The notes beneath the pieces are model-generated. The model saw only the letters and a program-made list of their open reading frames with translations, ran no database searches and had not been told where the DNA came from. Source: Kroppenstedtia eburnea (GTDB lineage: Bacteria > Bacillota > Bacilli > Thermoactinomycetales > DSM-45169). From it: a DNA stretch of 64,000 nucleotides. The stretch covers positions 1,860,001 to 1,924,000 of the forward strand of contig NZ_CP048103.1 of NCBI RefSeq assembly GCF_013282215.1, written 5' to 3'. Made by a program: the position numbers and the translations under genes. This document shows, one piece after another, positions 44,672 to 53,423 of this stretch (within the stretch, counting starts at the first letter, position 1; every line of letters starts with the position of its first letter).

Positions 44672-46051
44672 TCAGGACTTGTGAATGGGCAGCTTCCACA
44701 GCGGCCGGATATCTTTCTCCTCGTTCCATCTCTTTCCTGATTCGATCATTTGGTAAAAGGGGTCCAGATAGCGGCTGTAACGATGGTATCCATCCACACT
44801 GCGCAATTCATCCCAAAGATTGCGGACGATTTCCCGCAGTTCATCCTTATCCCCCCGGTAGTACGCTTTTTGAACGACATAACTGTTCAGATCATCGGCC
44901 CGCAACAGCGGATAACGGGCAGCCACCAGTTTGGCCGCAGAGATGACCCCTTTGGTCAGAGTGGGGGAAACCAGCCAACTGGGCAGGGTTCGGTACTCAA
45001 AGCCGCCATGGAATTGGGGGCGAAAATCCCCCAGGTATCCGTATTTGGGACGGCGACGGGCTCCCTTCGGATCCTCCGCCAGCATCAAGGGCAGCGCCAG
45101 ATAATGATCCAAGGCACGCAACAGTTTAAAGTTGAGATTCACTCCACTGAAATGTATATGACCTCCCAAGGGGAAACCTGGATGGGGAAGAGCCCCTGCC
45201 AGCCACTGGATGCGGCCATCCTTGATCCGCCGGGCCGCCTGAATCAACCCCCTGTAAATCCGAATCACCAACTCCCGCGGTTCCGGAGTGGGTCGGGGAC
45301 GAACCTCCACCAAGGGCTTCGCGGACCGATCCTCCCCATGCCAGATCGCATCACAGCCCACCCGGCCATAACGGGGAAAATAGTCGGAGGCCATCGCCAG
45401 GTCCCCACCCGGTTTGCGCAGGATAAATTCCGGATCCGCTCCAAGAACCACCTGATCCAGCTTAGTCACCATCCCGGGAAGTTTTCGGCTGTATTGAAGG
45501 ATGGCATCGGTAAAAGATCGCGTCATCTCTTGATTCAGCTGAGGGCTGGGGTTTATATCCAAAACCGTCACCATGTTTCCCGGCAAGATGCCGATCTTAA
45601 CGACGCCATAGTCCAACCCCATGGCATACAAGGCCCGAACAGACAGATTTTTTACGCGCCGGACTTCCCGTGAGTTCTCCTGTGGATTCACCCTGCGAAA
45701 TGTCTCCTTCTTTTTCGACCGCCCTCCCGCAAGCCATGCCATCGGCCCGTTGGAACAATACATCACCAACACTTGGGTCTGAAAAACAGCCACGATATAT
45801 CGTTTGAGCAGTCGGGTCCTTCCTTTCACCGTTCTGATCCCGTGCAACTGCAAAAAAGCAACTCGATAATCGGAGTCACCGGCACGTTCCACCGCATTGA
45901 CATCATTCAAAATAATCATCTGTTCCGTATAAGCACCGCGCAAAGACGAGTGTAAGTAGAGCGAAGGAGCAAGAGTGTTTTCCTGGGTGACCAGCCGGTT
46001 CCGGAATCCCCCTTCGTCCGTCTGGTTGATCGGGAGCAAGTGCGGTTCCAT
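44672..46051 (-). CDS. Amidoligase (phiEco32-like COOH-NH2 ligase type 2) with N-terminal ATP-grasp-like half
   Basis: 459 residues. Residues about 200-440 match the stand-alone COOH-NH2 ligase family: LGADPEFILRKPGG, RVGCDAIWH, PLVEVRPRPTPEP, GGHIHFSG and a late FEYRTLPSWL. Residues about 130-180 (SVRALYAMGLDYGVVKIGIL then TVLDINPSPQL) look like the metal-binding end of a RimK/YheD ATP-grasp domain, without its full N-terminal half. These ligases join amines to carboxylates using ATP. Located between mutS and cotE, so a spore-coat or envelope peptide modification is possible (inferred). Start ATG 46051 with AAAGGGGA. Confidence 0.85.
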   Translation of the reverse strand: MEPHLLPINQTDEGGFRNRLVTQENTLAPSLYLHSSLRGAYTEQMIILNDVNAVERAGDSDYRVAFLQLHGIRTVKGRTRLLKRYIVAVFQTQVLVMYCSNGPMAWLAGGRSKKKETFRRVNPQENSREVRRVKNLSVRALYAMGLDYGVVKIGILPGNMVTVLDINPSPQLNQEMTRSFTDAILQYSRKLPGMVTKLDQVVLGADPEFILRKPGGDLAMASDYFPRYGRVGCDAIWHGEDRSAKPLVEVRPRPTPEPRELVIRIYRGLIQAARRIKDGRIQWLAGALPHPGFPLGGHIHFSGVNLNFKLLRALDHYLALPLMLAEDPKGARRRPKYGYLGDFRPQFHGGFEYRTLPSWLVSPTLTKGVISAAKLVAARYPLLRADDLNSYVVQKAYYRGDKDELREIVRNLWDELRSVDGYHRYSRYLDPFYQMIESGKRWNEEKDIRPLWKLPIHKS

Positions 46052-46126
46052 ATCTCTTCCCCTTTCGCGTTTCCTAAAACCGGTCTGCTGATATGTTATG
46101 TGGAGAACTCCCCTGTGGTTAGTGCA

Positions 46127-46156
46127 TAAAAAGAAAAAGGAGGCATCCTTGCCTCC
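46127..46156 (-). terminator. Terminator of cotE
   Basis: GGAGGCA TCCT TGCCTCC hairpin followed by TTTTTCTTTTT on the minus strand. Confidence 0.88.
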
Positions 46157-46180
46157 CCCTGCCGCGATGGAATGTAAAAA

Positions 46181-46759
46181 TCAGTCGCTCAGATCATCGA
46201 TCACCAGATCGGGATCCAGATCCTCAAAACCCTCTGAGATTTCCTCCTCCATCTCCGACCCGTCCATACCTTTCTCATCCCAGTCGTCACAACCACCGGG
46301 GTTAACCAAAACACAAACCTTTGTTTCACCGACCATCTCCACGTAAAATTCCCGTTCCACCCGGACCAGGACCTCTCCATCACCGGCAATGGTGGCTTCG
46401 ATGCAGTTGGGAGGCTGAGTGGCCACTGCGCTGACCTCCATGGTTCCCTCCCGCACATTGCTGTCGTAGTAGCTCAGCGGAACCTGCTCCACATACCGCA
46501 CCGTGTGATTGGCCACTTCCGTCTTGGTGTTCCGGTTGAAGGAAAACCAGAGGTTGATATCATAGCTCCCTGTGACCTCAATGACATCCCCCACCCGGTT
46601 GGCATCATATTTGTGGTTGATGATCCAGGCACCCAAGATGCTGGAAATATGATCGGGGGGCTGGATGGAGTGCGTAGTCTGGGAGAACTTGCTGCCTTTG
46701 CCGGTGACCGCTTTGGTGATGATTTGTCGGCATTGCATTCCGCTGTTTGTATTTGACAC
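46181..46759 (-). CDS. cotE: Outer spore coat morphogenetic protein CotE
   Basis: 192 residues. QIITKAVTGKGSKFSQTTHS, SSILGAWIINHKYDANRVGD, YDINLWFSFNRNTKTEV and ETKVCVLVNP match Bacillus CotE along its length, ending in the typical acidic tail. It assembles the outer coat. Start GTG 46759, AGGAGG 7 nt upstream. Upstream on the minus strand CATACTATT with an AC 17 bp before could be a sigma-E/K-type promoter, weakly supported. Confidence 0.96.
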   Translation of the reverse strand: MSNTNSGMQCRQIITKAVTGKGSKFSQTTHSIQPPDHISSILGAWIINHKYDANRVGDVIEVTGSYDINLWFSFNRNTKTEVANHTVRYVEQVPLSYYDSNVREGTMEVSAVATQPPNCIEATIAGDGEVLVRVEREFYVEMVGETKVCVLVNPGGCDDWDEKGMDGSEMEEEISEGFEDLDPDLVIDDLSD

Positions 46760-46861
46760 GATACTCCCTCCTCCAAACAATCTTTCAGTACAAATAGTAT
46801 GCAGGGCCATAGTCCAGGGTGCCTAAAACCCATGGGAAAGTTCCGCAAAAGCCCTCTGCTG

Positions 46862-46892
46862 ACACAAAAAAAGACCTGCATCCATCGCAGGT
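46862..46892 (-). terminator. Terminator of ricA
   Basis: GACCTGC / GCAGGTC hairpin followed by TTTTTTTGTGT on the minus strand. Confidence 0.87.
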
Positions 46893-46902
46893 CAAAAAGA
46901 GA

Positions 46903-47322
46903 TCACCGGCAGCCGCAGGGCCCCCCGCTGCCGCAACCACCGCCGACATCACCGCCGACATCCACATTCAATTTTTCCGAAACAGCCCCCGCCAAAGCCT
47001 TTGTCAGTGTCTGGAGAAGATCATTCATCTCCACTTGGGATTGCTGATACTCCCTGACGATGGGCAGTTGATCCATCTCCAACTGTAAACGATCCAGTTC
47101 TTGTTCCAACCGCCGGGTGTACTCCGGCTTTTGATAGTGTTTCGCGTGGACCAGCTCTTTTTGCTTCCGCTTGATCTCCTCGATCAGTCCCTGGACCCGG
47201 CTGCTCCGATTGATCTGCTCCTCAGCCAGACGGAAGCGGCGGATCTCCTCTGTCTCCGACAAGCGACGGCCCAGGCTGGATGCATGAACCAGAATCGGGT
47301 GATCCGGATTTGGCTGTTTCAT
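46903..47322 (-). CDS. ricA: RicA (YmcA), RNase Y-complex Fe-S protein
   Basis: 139 residues, an alpha-helical YmcA/YlbF-like domain (SLGRRLSETEEIRRFRLAEE ... RVQGLIEEIKRKQKELVHAK) followed by a Gly/Cys tail GGGCGSGGPCGCR. The tail cysteines are the expected ligands for the [4Fe-4S] clusters of the RicA-RicF-RicT complex, which modulates RNase Y (rny is in this window), competence and sporulation. Between miaB and cotE as in Bacillus. Start ATG 47322 after GGGGAG. Confidence 0.92.
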   Translation of the reverse strand: MKQPNPDHPILVHASSLGRRLSETEEIRRFRLAEEQINRSSRVQGLIEEIKRKQKELVHAKHYQKPEYTRRLEQELDRLQLEMDQLPIVREYQQSQVEMNDLLQTLTKALAGAVSEKLNVDVGGDVGGGCGSGGPCGCR

Positions 47323-47324
47323 TC

Positions 47325-48797
47325 TCAACTCCCCACCTTCCGGACGGAGGGCCCCTCCACCCATTCTCCCTTGAGCGTCCAGGTGCGGGGCTCCGTGATC
47401 CGAACTTGTGCAAATTCGCCGATCAAATGTTTCGGTCCCTGGAAGTTGACCAACTTGTTCGTGCGGGTGCGGCCGGAGAGGACATTGGGATCTTTTTTGC
47501 TCTCTCCTTCCACCAGCACTTCCACCACTTGATCCTTCAAGGCCAGGTTTTTCTTCCGGCTGATCTCATCCTGCAGGTGGTTCAGGCGATACAACCGTTC
47601 CTTTTTCACATTCATCGGAACATCATCCTTCATCTTCGCTGCCGGTGTCCCTTCCCGGGGAGAATAGATAAAGGTGAAAGCAGAATCAAACTCCACTTCC
47701 CTCATCAGGGAAAGTGTATCCTCAAACTGTTCTTCCGTCTCTCCCGGATACCCGACAATGATATCCGTGGTCAACACCACATCGGGAATCGCCGCCTTGA
47801 TCTTGGCCACCAGCTCCAGGAACCGTTCCCGGGTGTATTTCCGGGCCATGATCTTGAGGATCGCATTGTTGCCCGATTGAGCCGGGAGATGGATATGCTC
47901 CACCAGATTGCCCCGCCGGGCCAGCACTTCGATCAGATGATCGTCAAAATCCCGTGGATGGCTCGTGGTGAACCGGACCCGGGGAATCCCGATTTTGCGG
48001 ACATCCTCCATCAAATCGCCGAAGCGGTAATCCCGGTCCTCAAAATCTTTCCCGTAGGCGTTGACATTCTGACCCAACAGGGTGACTTCCCGATACCCTT
48101 TGCGGGCCAGATCCCGGATTTCCGCCAACACGTCCTCGGGACGGCGGCTCCGCTCCTTGCCCCGGGTGTAGGGGACAATGCAATAGGTGCAGAATTTATC
48201 ACAACCGTACATGATGTTGACCCAAGCCTTCAGCCCGTCTTCACGTACCTTGGGCAGGTTCTCCACAATGTCGCCTTCCTTGGACCAAACCTCCACCACC
48301 ATCTCTTTGCTCATCAGCGCTTCCCGGAGCAGATGGGGGAGGCGGTGAATATTGTGGGTACCGAAAATCAGGTCCACATGCTGATGCTTTTGCAGGATCC
48401 GGTTGACAACAGACTCCTCCTGGGACATGCAGCCGCACATTCCCAACACCAGCTCCGGCTTTTCCGTCTTCAGCGTCTTCAGCCGTCCAATCTCTCCAAA
48501 CACCTTGTCCTCCGCGTTTTCCCGGATGGCACAGGTGTTGATCAGGATCACCGCCGCCTCTTCCTCCACTTCCGTCGGACGGTAACCCATCAATTCCAGG
48601 ATGCCGGCGATCGTCTCGGAATCATGGACATTCATCTGACAACCGTAAGTTTTGATCAAGTACTTCTTTCCTTTACCGATTCCCCTCATTTCGTCGGGAA
48701 TCTGATCAAACTCCAACACGGAGATATCTTCTTTTCCCCGTTTCTTGGCCGCCTTCAGATCCGGCGGCGTAAAATACCGACGCATCTCTTCGTTCAT
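47325..48797 (-). CDS. miaB: tRNA methylthiotransferase MiaB (radical SAM)
   Basis: 490 residues. N-terminal cluster site [15 protein letters not shown] with further Cys in [10 protein letters not shown] and [11 protein letters not shown], radical SAM motif [19 protein letters not shown], and a C-terminal TRAM domain ([20 protein letters not shown]). Converts i6A37, made by MiaA, to ms2i6A37. Stop abuts ricA. Start ATG 48797 with GGAGGG 7 nt upstream. Confidence 0.97.
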   Translation of the reverse strand: MNEEMRRYFTPPDLKAAKKRGKEDISVLEFDQIPDEMRGIGKGKKYLIKTYGCQMNVHDSETIAGILELMGYRPTEVEEEAAVILINTCAIRENAEDKVFGEIGRLKTLKTEKPELVLGMCGCMSQEESVVNRILQKHQHVDLIFGTHNIHRLPHLLREALMSKEMVVEVWSKEGDIVENLPKVREDGLKAWVNIMYGCDKFCTYCIVPYTRGKERSRRPEDVLAEIRDLARKGYREVTLLGQNVNAYGKDFEDRDYRFGDLMEDVRKIGIPRVRFTTSHPRDFDDHLIEVLARRGNLVEHIHLPAQSGNNAILKIMARKYTRERFLELVAKIKAAIPDVVLTTDIIVGYPGETEEQFEDTLSLMREVEFDSAFTFIYSPREGTPAAKMKDDVPMNVKKERLYRLNHLQDEISRKKNLALKDQVVEVLVEGESKKDPNVLSGRTRTNKLVNFQGPKHLIGEFAQVRITEPRTWTLKGEWVEGPSVRKVGS

Positions 48798-49245
48798 ATC
48801 ATTTCCCTCCAATATGGAAACCCCTTCTCTCGGGAATGGGGAGTGAATGCAGTCTCTATCATTTGGTTTACATGAAAAATTGCCGGCCAAAGCTGGATTT
48901 CACAGGAGCAACCGGTCATTCCAGTTTCCAACAAGGGAGAGGCCGTATGGCCATCTGAAAAAGCCTCACAGGGCGGGTAGGACGTCTCTGCATCCCGGCG
49001 CGGATGTGAAACCCCATCCCGATCGACTCCGCCGACACTGATCTCACAAAGTCACCGGCAGTGCTCCCCGGTCTCGCTATGCACTCACCAGCACAAGTCT
49101 CGCCTTGGGTCGCTGTCGCTCCCCGGTCTCGCTATGACACGTGGCTTTGGGAGGGTGGGAAGCGGACGTACCTCTTCTGTCAATTATATCGAAGGTGGAG
49201 TCCGCCTTCAATGAGAGGAACCCCCTTCCAGTCGGTTCCCCGCTT
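48798..49245. other. Repeat-rich intergenic region upstream of miaB
   Basis: Holds a partial copy of the MITE-like core end (GGATGTGAAACCCCATCCCG at 49002-49021) and the second repeat at 49070-49136. A promoter for miaB is expected near 48800-48900 but is not clear. No gene is supported. Confidence 0.45.
49070..49136. repeat. Interspersed repeat, copy 2 of 2 (GGTCTCGCTATGCACTCACC type)
   Basis: GGTCTCGCTATGCACTCACC on to CCCCGGTCTCGCTATGACA; matches 9476-9539 with few differences. Confidence 0.65.
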
Positions 49246-49414
49246 TAGGGTGTGTCTGATAAATCTCTGGGCCGAGCCGGTCGGGATGGGGTTTCACATG
49301 TCGTTTTCGTTATTCTGACGATCCAAAATCACTCCATGCGAAACCCCACCCTCCCTCTGTTACTCTTACAACGTCTCACATTCCACGGAAATTCGAATTA
49401 CCAGACACGCTTTA
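49246..49414 (-). mobile_element. MITE-like element, inverted copy
   Basis: Begins TAGGGTGTGTCTGATAAAT (49246) and ends CAGACACGCTTTA (49402-49414), a degenerate form of the 13-bp end seen at 33610-33622. Its core (49277-49355) is about 95 percent identical, inverted, to 9541-9622. No reading frame. Confidence 0.65.
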
Positions 49415-49471
49415 CCGGAGAATCTTTTTGGGATTTGTGTTTGTATTGCAAACTTGTTTACTATATTTTTC

Positions 49472-49502
49472 GTTAAAAAAGCAGCCGGTGGTTTCCGGCT
49501 GC
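49472..49502 (-). terminator. Terminator of kbl
   Basis: AGCAGCCGG / CCGGCTGCT hairpin followed by TTTTTTAAC on the minus strand. Confidence 0.9.
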
Positions 49503-49510
49503 TCTCCTTC

Positions 49511-50686
49511 TCAGATGATCCCCAATTTTTTGCCGGCACGCTCAAAGGCTGTCAGCGCCTGCTCCAGATCCTCCTTGGAGTGACCCGCTGTAACGATGGT
49601 GCGGACACGGGCCTGACCCTTGGCCACCGTGGGAAAGACGATTCCCTGGGCGTAAACCCCTTCTTGCAGCAAGGTGTCGGAGAACTTCATCGCCAGTGCA
49701 TCATCTCCCACCATCACCGGTGTGATCGGTGTTTCGCTCTTGCCGGTGTCAAACCCGAGCCGGGTCAAACCTTCCTTGAAAAAGCGGGTGTTTTCCCAAA
49801 GACGGTCCACCAATTGCGGCTCATCGAGCAACACATCGATGGCGGCGGAGCATGCAGCGGTCACTGCCGGCGGATGGGAGGTGCTGAACAGGAAGGGACG
49901 TGCCCGGTGGATCAGATAATCCCGCAAAACAGAGGGACCTGCAACATATCCCCCCAAAACGCCGACCGCCTTGGAGAGTGTTCCCACCTGAATGTGGACC
50001 CGGCCGTTCAGGTCGAAATGATCCACCGTCCCCCGGCCGTTTCTCCCCATCACACCGCTGGCATGTGCGTCGTCCACCATCACCAACGCCCCGTATTTTT
50101 CACACAGTTCCACGATTTCGGGCAGCGGCGCCACATCCCCGTCCATGCTGAACACCCCATCGGTCACCACCAGACGGGTGCGGGCCGTCTGCGTCTCTTT
50201 CAACGCTTTTTCCAGATCCTCCAGGTCCGCGTGGCGATAAATGCGACGGGCTGCCTTGGTGAGGCGGATTCCGTCGATGATGCTGGCGTGGTTGAGAGCA
50301 TCGCTGATCACCACATCCTGCTCCGACAAAATCGACGACAGGACGCCGACGTTGGCCGTAAAACCGGATTGGAAGACCAAGGCCGCCTCGGTGTGTTTGA
50401 AGCGGGCCAGCTTCGCTTCAAACTCCTCATGCATGGAGAAGGTACCCGCAATCGTCCGGACGGACCCGGTTCCCGCACCATACCCCTCCACCGCTTCCAA
50501 GGCGGCCCGTTTCAGACGGGGGTGAGTGGTCAGACCCAGATAGTTGTTGGAGGAGAGTTGAATCACTTCACGTCCGTTGATCCTGACTTTGGAGCCCTGT
50601 TCCGATTCCACTTCCGTCAAAGGCCGGTAAGTCCCCCGGTCTTTCCACTCCTGAATCTCTTTCTCCAGATATTCAAAGCCCTTCAT
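49511..50686 (-). CDS. kbl: 2-amino-3-ketobutyrate CoA ligase (glycine C-acetyltransferase)
   Basis: 391 residues, alpha-oxoamine synthase fold I PLP enzyme. LSSNNYLGLTTHPRLKRAAL, GAGTGSVRTIAGTFSMHEEF, VMVDDAHASGVMGRNGRGTV and Schiff-base lysine in VGTLSKAVGVLGGYVAG. Cleaves 2-amino-3-ketobutyrate with CoA to glycine and acetyl-CoA. Forms the threonine-degradation pair with tdh just upstream. Start ATG 50686, GGGAGG 7 nt upstream. Confidence 0.95.
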   Translation of the reverse strand: MKGFEYLEKEIQEWKDRGTYRPLTEVESEQGSKVRINGREVIQLSSNNYLGLTTHPRLKRAALEAVEGYGAGTGSVRTIAGTFSMHEEFEAKLARFKHTEAALVFQSGFTANVGVLSSILSEQDVVISDALNHASIIDGIRLTKAARRIYRHADLEDLEKALKETQTARTRLVVTDGVFSMDGDVAPLPEIVELCEKYGALVMVDDAHASGVMGRNGRGTVDHFDLNGRVHIQVGTLSKAVGVLGGYVAGPSVLRDYLIHRARPFLFSTSHPPAVTAACSAAIDVLLDEPQLVDRLWENTRFFKEGLTRLGFDTGKSETPITPVMVGDDALAMKFSDTLLQEGVYAQGIVFPTVAKGQARVRTIVTAGHSKEDLEQALTAFERAGKKLGII

Positions 50687-50718
50687 GTATTTCCCTCCCA
50701 AAAGTCCTGTTCATGGTT

Positions 50719-51759
50719 TCAAGGATACAGAACCACTTTGCCGGAGTGCCCGCTCATCATCTGCTCAAAACCTTTCTCAAACTCTTCCAGGGAGAAGCGG
50801 TGGGTGATCATCGGTTCCAGATCCACCTGTCCCGATTCCAGGAAAGCGGCGGTTTGCTGCCAGGTCTCATACATCCGGCGCCCCACGATCCCATGGACCT
50901 GGATGCCCTTCATCACAATCTCATTGCTCACATCCAGCTCCACCGGCCCGGTGGGAAGGCCCAGCATCGAGATCCGGCCGCCGGCTGTCAACATGGAAAA
51001 ACCTTGTCGAATGGCAGTGGCATTTCCCGACATCTCCAGCACCACATCGACTCCCCGACCCTCCGTCCATTTCTCCGTCTCCCGGACAGGATCCTGCTTT
51101 CCGGAGTGGATCTGCACATCCGCCCCCATCTTCCGGGCCAGATCGAGCCGATACTCGTTGAGATCCAAGGCGATGACCCGGGAGGCACCCGCCGCTTTGG
51201 CCACCGCCACCGCCATCACCCCGATGGGGCCACAGCCGATGACTGCAACGGACTTTCCGGCGATGGGACCGGACAGAGCCGTGTGAACGGCGTTTCCCAT
51301 CGGTTCCATCGCCGATGCCACCTCCGGCGGCAACTCTTTTTTGTTTTTCCACAGGTTATCCGCGGGCATTACCGCGTATTCGGCAAAACATCCCGTGCGG
51401 TGCACTCCGATGATCTCCGTGTTGGCGCAGACATGGGCTTCCCCCCGCCGACACTGAGGACAATGACCGCATACGATGTGGGTTTCCGCGGAGACGTGAT
51501 CACCGACGGACAAATGTTTCACCCCGGCCCCCACTTCCACCACTTCCCCGGAAAATTCATGGCCGAACACCATCGGCGGCTTCACCCGGGCAGAGGCCCA
51601 ATCATCCCAACGGTATATATGAACATCCGTTCCGCAAATCGTTGTTGCCCGAACCTTGATCAACACCTCGTCCGGTCCGGGCACTGGGATGGGAACTTCC
51701 CGCAGTTCCGCACCAAAACCGGCATGGTGTTTCACCAGCGCGCGCATACTTCCACTCAC
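50719..51759 (-). CDS. tdh: L-threonine 3-dehydrogenase
   Basis: About 346 residues, zinc-dependent MDR. Catalytic zinc site ATTICGTDVHIYRWDDW and GHEFSGEVVEVG, structural zinc loop CGHCPQCRRGEAHVC, and NAD fold GCGPIGVMAVAVAKAAG. Oxidises threonine to 2-amino-3-ketobutyrate for Kbl. Possible starts are GTG 51759 (GAGGT 7 nt upstream) and ATG 51747 (MRALVKHHAG). Confidence 0.95.
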   Translation of the reverse strand: MSGSMRALVKHHAGFGAELREVPIPVPGPDEVLIKVRATTICGTDVHIYRWDDWASARVKPPMVFGHEFSGEVVEVGAGVKHLSVGDHVSAETHIVCGHCPQCRRGEAHVCANTEIIGVHRTGCFAEYAVMPADNLWKNKKELPPEVASAMEPMGNAVHTALSGPIAGKSVAVIGCGPIGVMAVAVAKAAGASRVIALDLNEYRLDLARKMGADVQIHSGKQDPVRETEKWTEGRGVDVVLEMSGNATAIRQGFSMLTAGGRISMLGLPTGPVELDVSNEIVMKGIQVHGIVGRRMYETWQQTAAFLESGQVDLEPMITHRFSLEEFEKGFEQMMSGHSGKVVLYP

Positions 51760-51980
51760 AGCGGACACCTCATTTCACCTGAAATCCGAACACTCCTTGA
51801 TACAACTACATTATAACACGATTTTTCCAACATCGGAATTGTCCTTTTACAACGGACACCCTCAGCATCTTTGCCTGTTTGTGCGGAAAATTTGACAAAA
51901 ACGGTTGACTGAAGATACGATCTCGTTAGACAAAACCTGTCGATTTTTGTCCAAAGAATTGCCAGAAGGAGGTCGGTGGA

Positions 51981-52676
51981 GTGTTCGGAAAGTTGCTGAC
52001 CCGGGCCCGTTCGCTGTTTAAATCTTCCCCGTCCCCTGCACCGGAGCCGGTGGAACCTTCCCAGAAGTCCAACCCGTCCACGACTGTGGCTGTGAACTCC
52101 ACAGCCCCTGAACCGCCCGTTGAACCGTCTGAGGAAACAGAAAGGGAAACCGACGGGACAAAGGAAAAAACCCTCCGGTACGAGGAGGGGGATTTCACCT
52201 TCACCATGCCCTTGGAAGAAGAAGAGCGTCTCGTCCTCCAGGAGGCCAGAAAAAAATATGAAGAGGCGAAACTTCAAATGAAGGACGACGACTCCCCCTG
52301 GGAAATGAACCAGCTGAAACACCTGAAAGCGATGCAGTATTGGTGCTTGCAAATTTATTACCGTGACCGGGCCCAACATTTCTACAAGCGACGTGAGGAA
52401 GATCCGGAAGCCCTGGAGATGGCCGTCCGATATTGTGAAAAACAGATCGCATACGCTCCCATGGCGATCCGCGCCAACCGGATGAACCCCCAAACCAAGG
52501 GACTTCCGCAACATTACGGATACAAACAACTCGCCATCATCCATGAAAAACAAGGCCGTTTCAATGATGCGATCGGCTTGTGCAAACAAGCCCTGGAGGA
52601 AGGCTGGAAAGGGGATTGGGAAACCCGGATCCGGCGGCTTCAGCAAAAAAGGGACCGGGCTTCATCCGGAAACTAA
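51981..52676 (+). CDS. Conserved protein of unknown function, TPR-like (paralogue of 52705-53358)
   Basis: 231 residues. The N-terminal 65 residues are a low-complexity Pro/Glu/Ser/Thr linker; the rest is helical: GDFTFTMPLEEEERLVLQEA, QIYYRDRAQHFYKRREEDPE, RYCEKQIAYAPMAIRANRMN, YGYKQLAIIHEKQGRFNDAI and WKGDWETRIRRLQQK. The YKQLAIIHEKQGRFNDAIGLCKQAL part looks like a TPR unit. Shares its whole C-terminal domain with the convergent gene next door. Start GTG 51981 after AAGGAGG. Divergent from tdh. Family not recognised. Confidence 0.8.
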   Translation: MFGKLLTRARSLFKSSPSPAPEPVEPSQKSNPSTTVAVNSTAPEPPVEPSEETERETDGTKEKTLRYEEGDFTFTMPLEEEERLVLQEARKKYEEAKLQMKDDDSPWEMNQLKHLKAMQYWCLQIYYRDRAQHFYKRREEDPEALEMAVRYCEKQIAYAPMAIRANRMNPQTKGLPQHYGYKQLAIIHEKQGRFNDAIGLCKQALEEGWKGDWETRIRRLQQKRDRASSGN

Positions 52677-52706
52677 AAGACAGCCGCCTTTGTGCGGCTG
52701 TCTTTT
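52675..52706. terminator. Bidirectional terminator between the two paralogues
   Basis: Perfect 13-bp arms AAAAGACAGCCGC / GCGGCTGTCTTTT. Confidence 0.92.
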
Positions 52707-53358
52707 ATGATGTTCCCACCCGATCTTCCAACTCACGAATCCGGGCATCCCAGTCCCCTTCCCAGCCTTGTTTTTTCGCCTTTCGGGCCAGACGGAGTGC
52801 TTCATGCCACTCCCCCACCTCTTCATACAGGGAGATCAGCGTCTCATACCCGGGATGTTCGGGAAGATTGAAATTGTACGGATCCATGCGATAAGCCCGC
52901 ACCGCCACAGGGGCATACTCGATCTGCCGTTCACAGAAACGGATGGTGCGGTGGAGCGCCACCGGGTCCTCGTTTCTCCGCTGGTAGTAATGTTGAATCC
53001 TTTCGGTGAAATAATCATGCAGGGTCAGATACTTCTTGGACTCCCATTGGTGGTGAATCCGGGGGTCGGAATGAACCAGTTTCACTTCTTTCAACTTCCT
53101 TCTGGCCCGTTCATACAGGCGGGCTTCTTCAGCGGAGATCAGCATCCGAAAATCCATATCCCCTTCCCGAAAACGGAATTCCGCCTCATAATCCTCCTCG
53201 TAGGCTTTGTCCCGCTCCCGGCGTGCCCGTTCTTCCCGGTATTCCTCCCATGCCTTCTGGACCCCGACTTTCCCTTTCTCAAACCCCTTTTCCAGAAACC
53301 GCCTGGTCTTCTCAATCATCATCTTCCGCTTCTCTTCATCATTGAACAGGCCCAGCAT
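52705..53358 (-). CDS. Conserved protein of unknown function, TPR-like (paralogue of 51981-52676)
   Basis: 217 residues: a charged N-terminal helix (FNDEEKRKMMIEKTRRFLEK ... EEYREERARRERD), then the shared domain: EGDMDFRMLISAEEARLYER, QHYYQRRNEDPVALHRTIRF, ERQIEYAPVAVRAYRMDPYN, YETLISLYEEVGEWHEALRL and WEGDWDARIRELED. The match to the convergent gene is clear along 150 residues. Start ATG 53358, GGGAGG 8 nt upstream; the longer open frame to 53679 lies opposite the MBL gene and is not used. Confidence 0.82.
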   Translation of the reverse strand: MLGLFNDEEKRKMMIEKTRRFLEKGFEKGKVGVQKAWEEYREERARRERDKAYEEDYEAEFRFREGDMDFRMLISAEEARLYERARRKLKEVKLVHSDPRIHHQWESKKYLTLHDYFTERIQHYYQRRNEDPVALHRTIRFCERQIEYAPVAVRAYRMDPYNFNLPEHPGYETLISLYEEVGEWHEALRLARKAKKQGWEGDWDARIRELEDRVGTS

Positions 53359-53423
53359 CGGTTGAACCTCCCGTTCGGACTGATCCTTTTGACCCTTTAT
53401 TATATCATGACGAACGGGAAAGA

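Noticed and set aside
47280-48875. Long plus-strand frame opposite miaB; similar ones opposite kbl/tdh (49454-51286), the split ATPase (62090-63727), DUF58 (10427-11737) and mutL/mutS.
   Set aside because: All mirror real conserved genes in a GC-rich genome; none has a credible start or protein-like composition.
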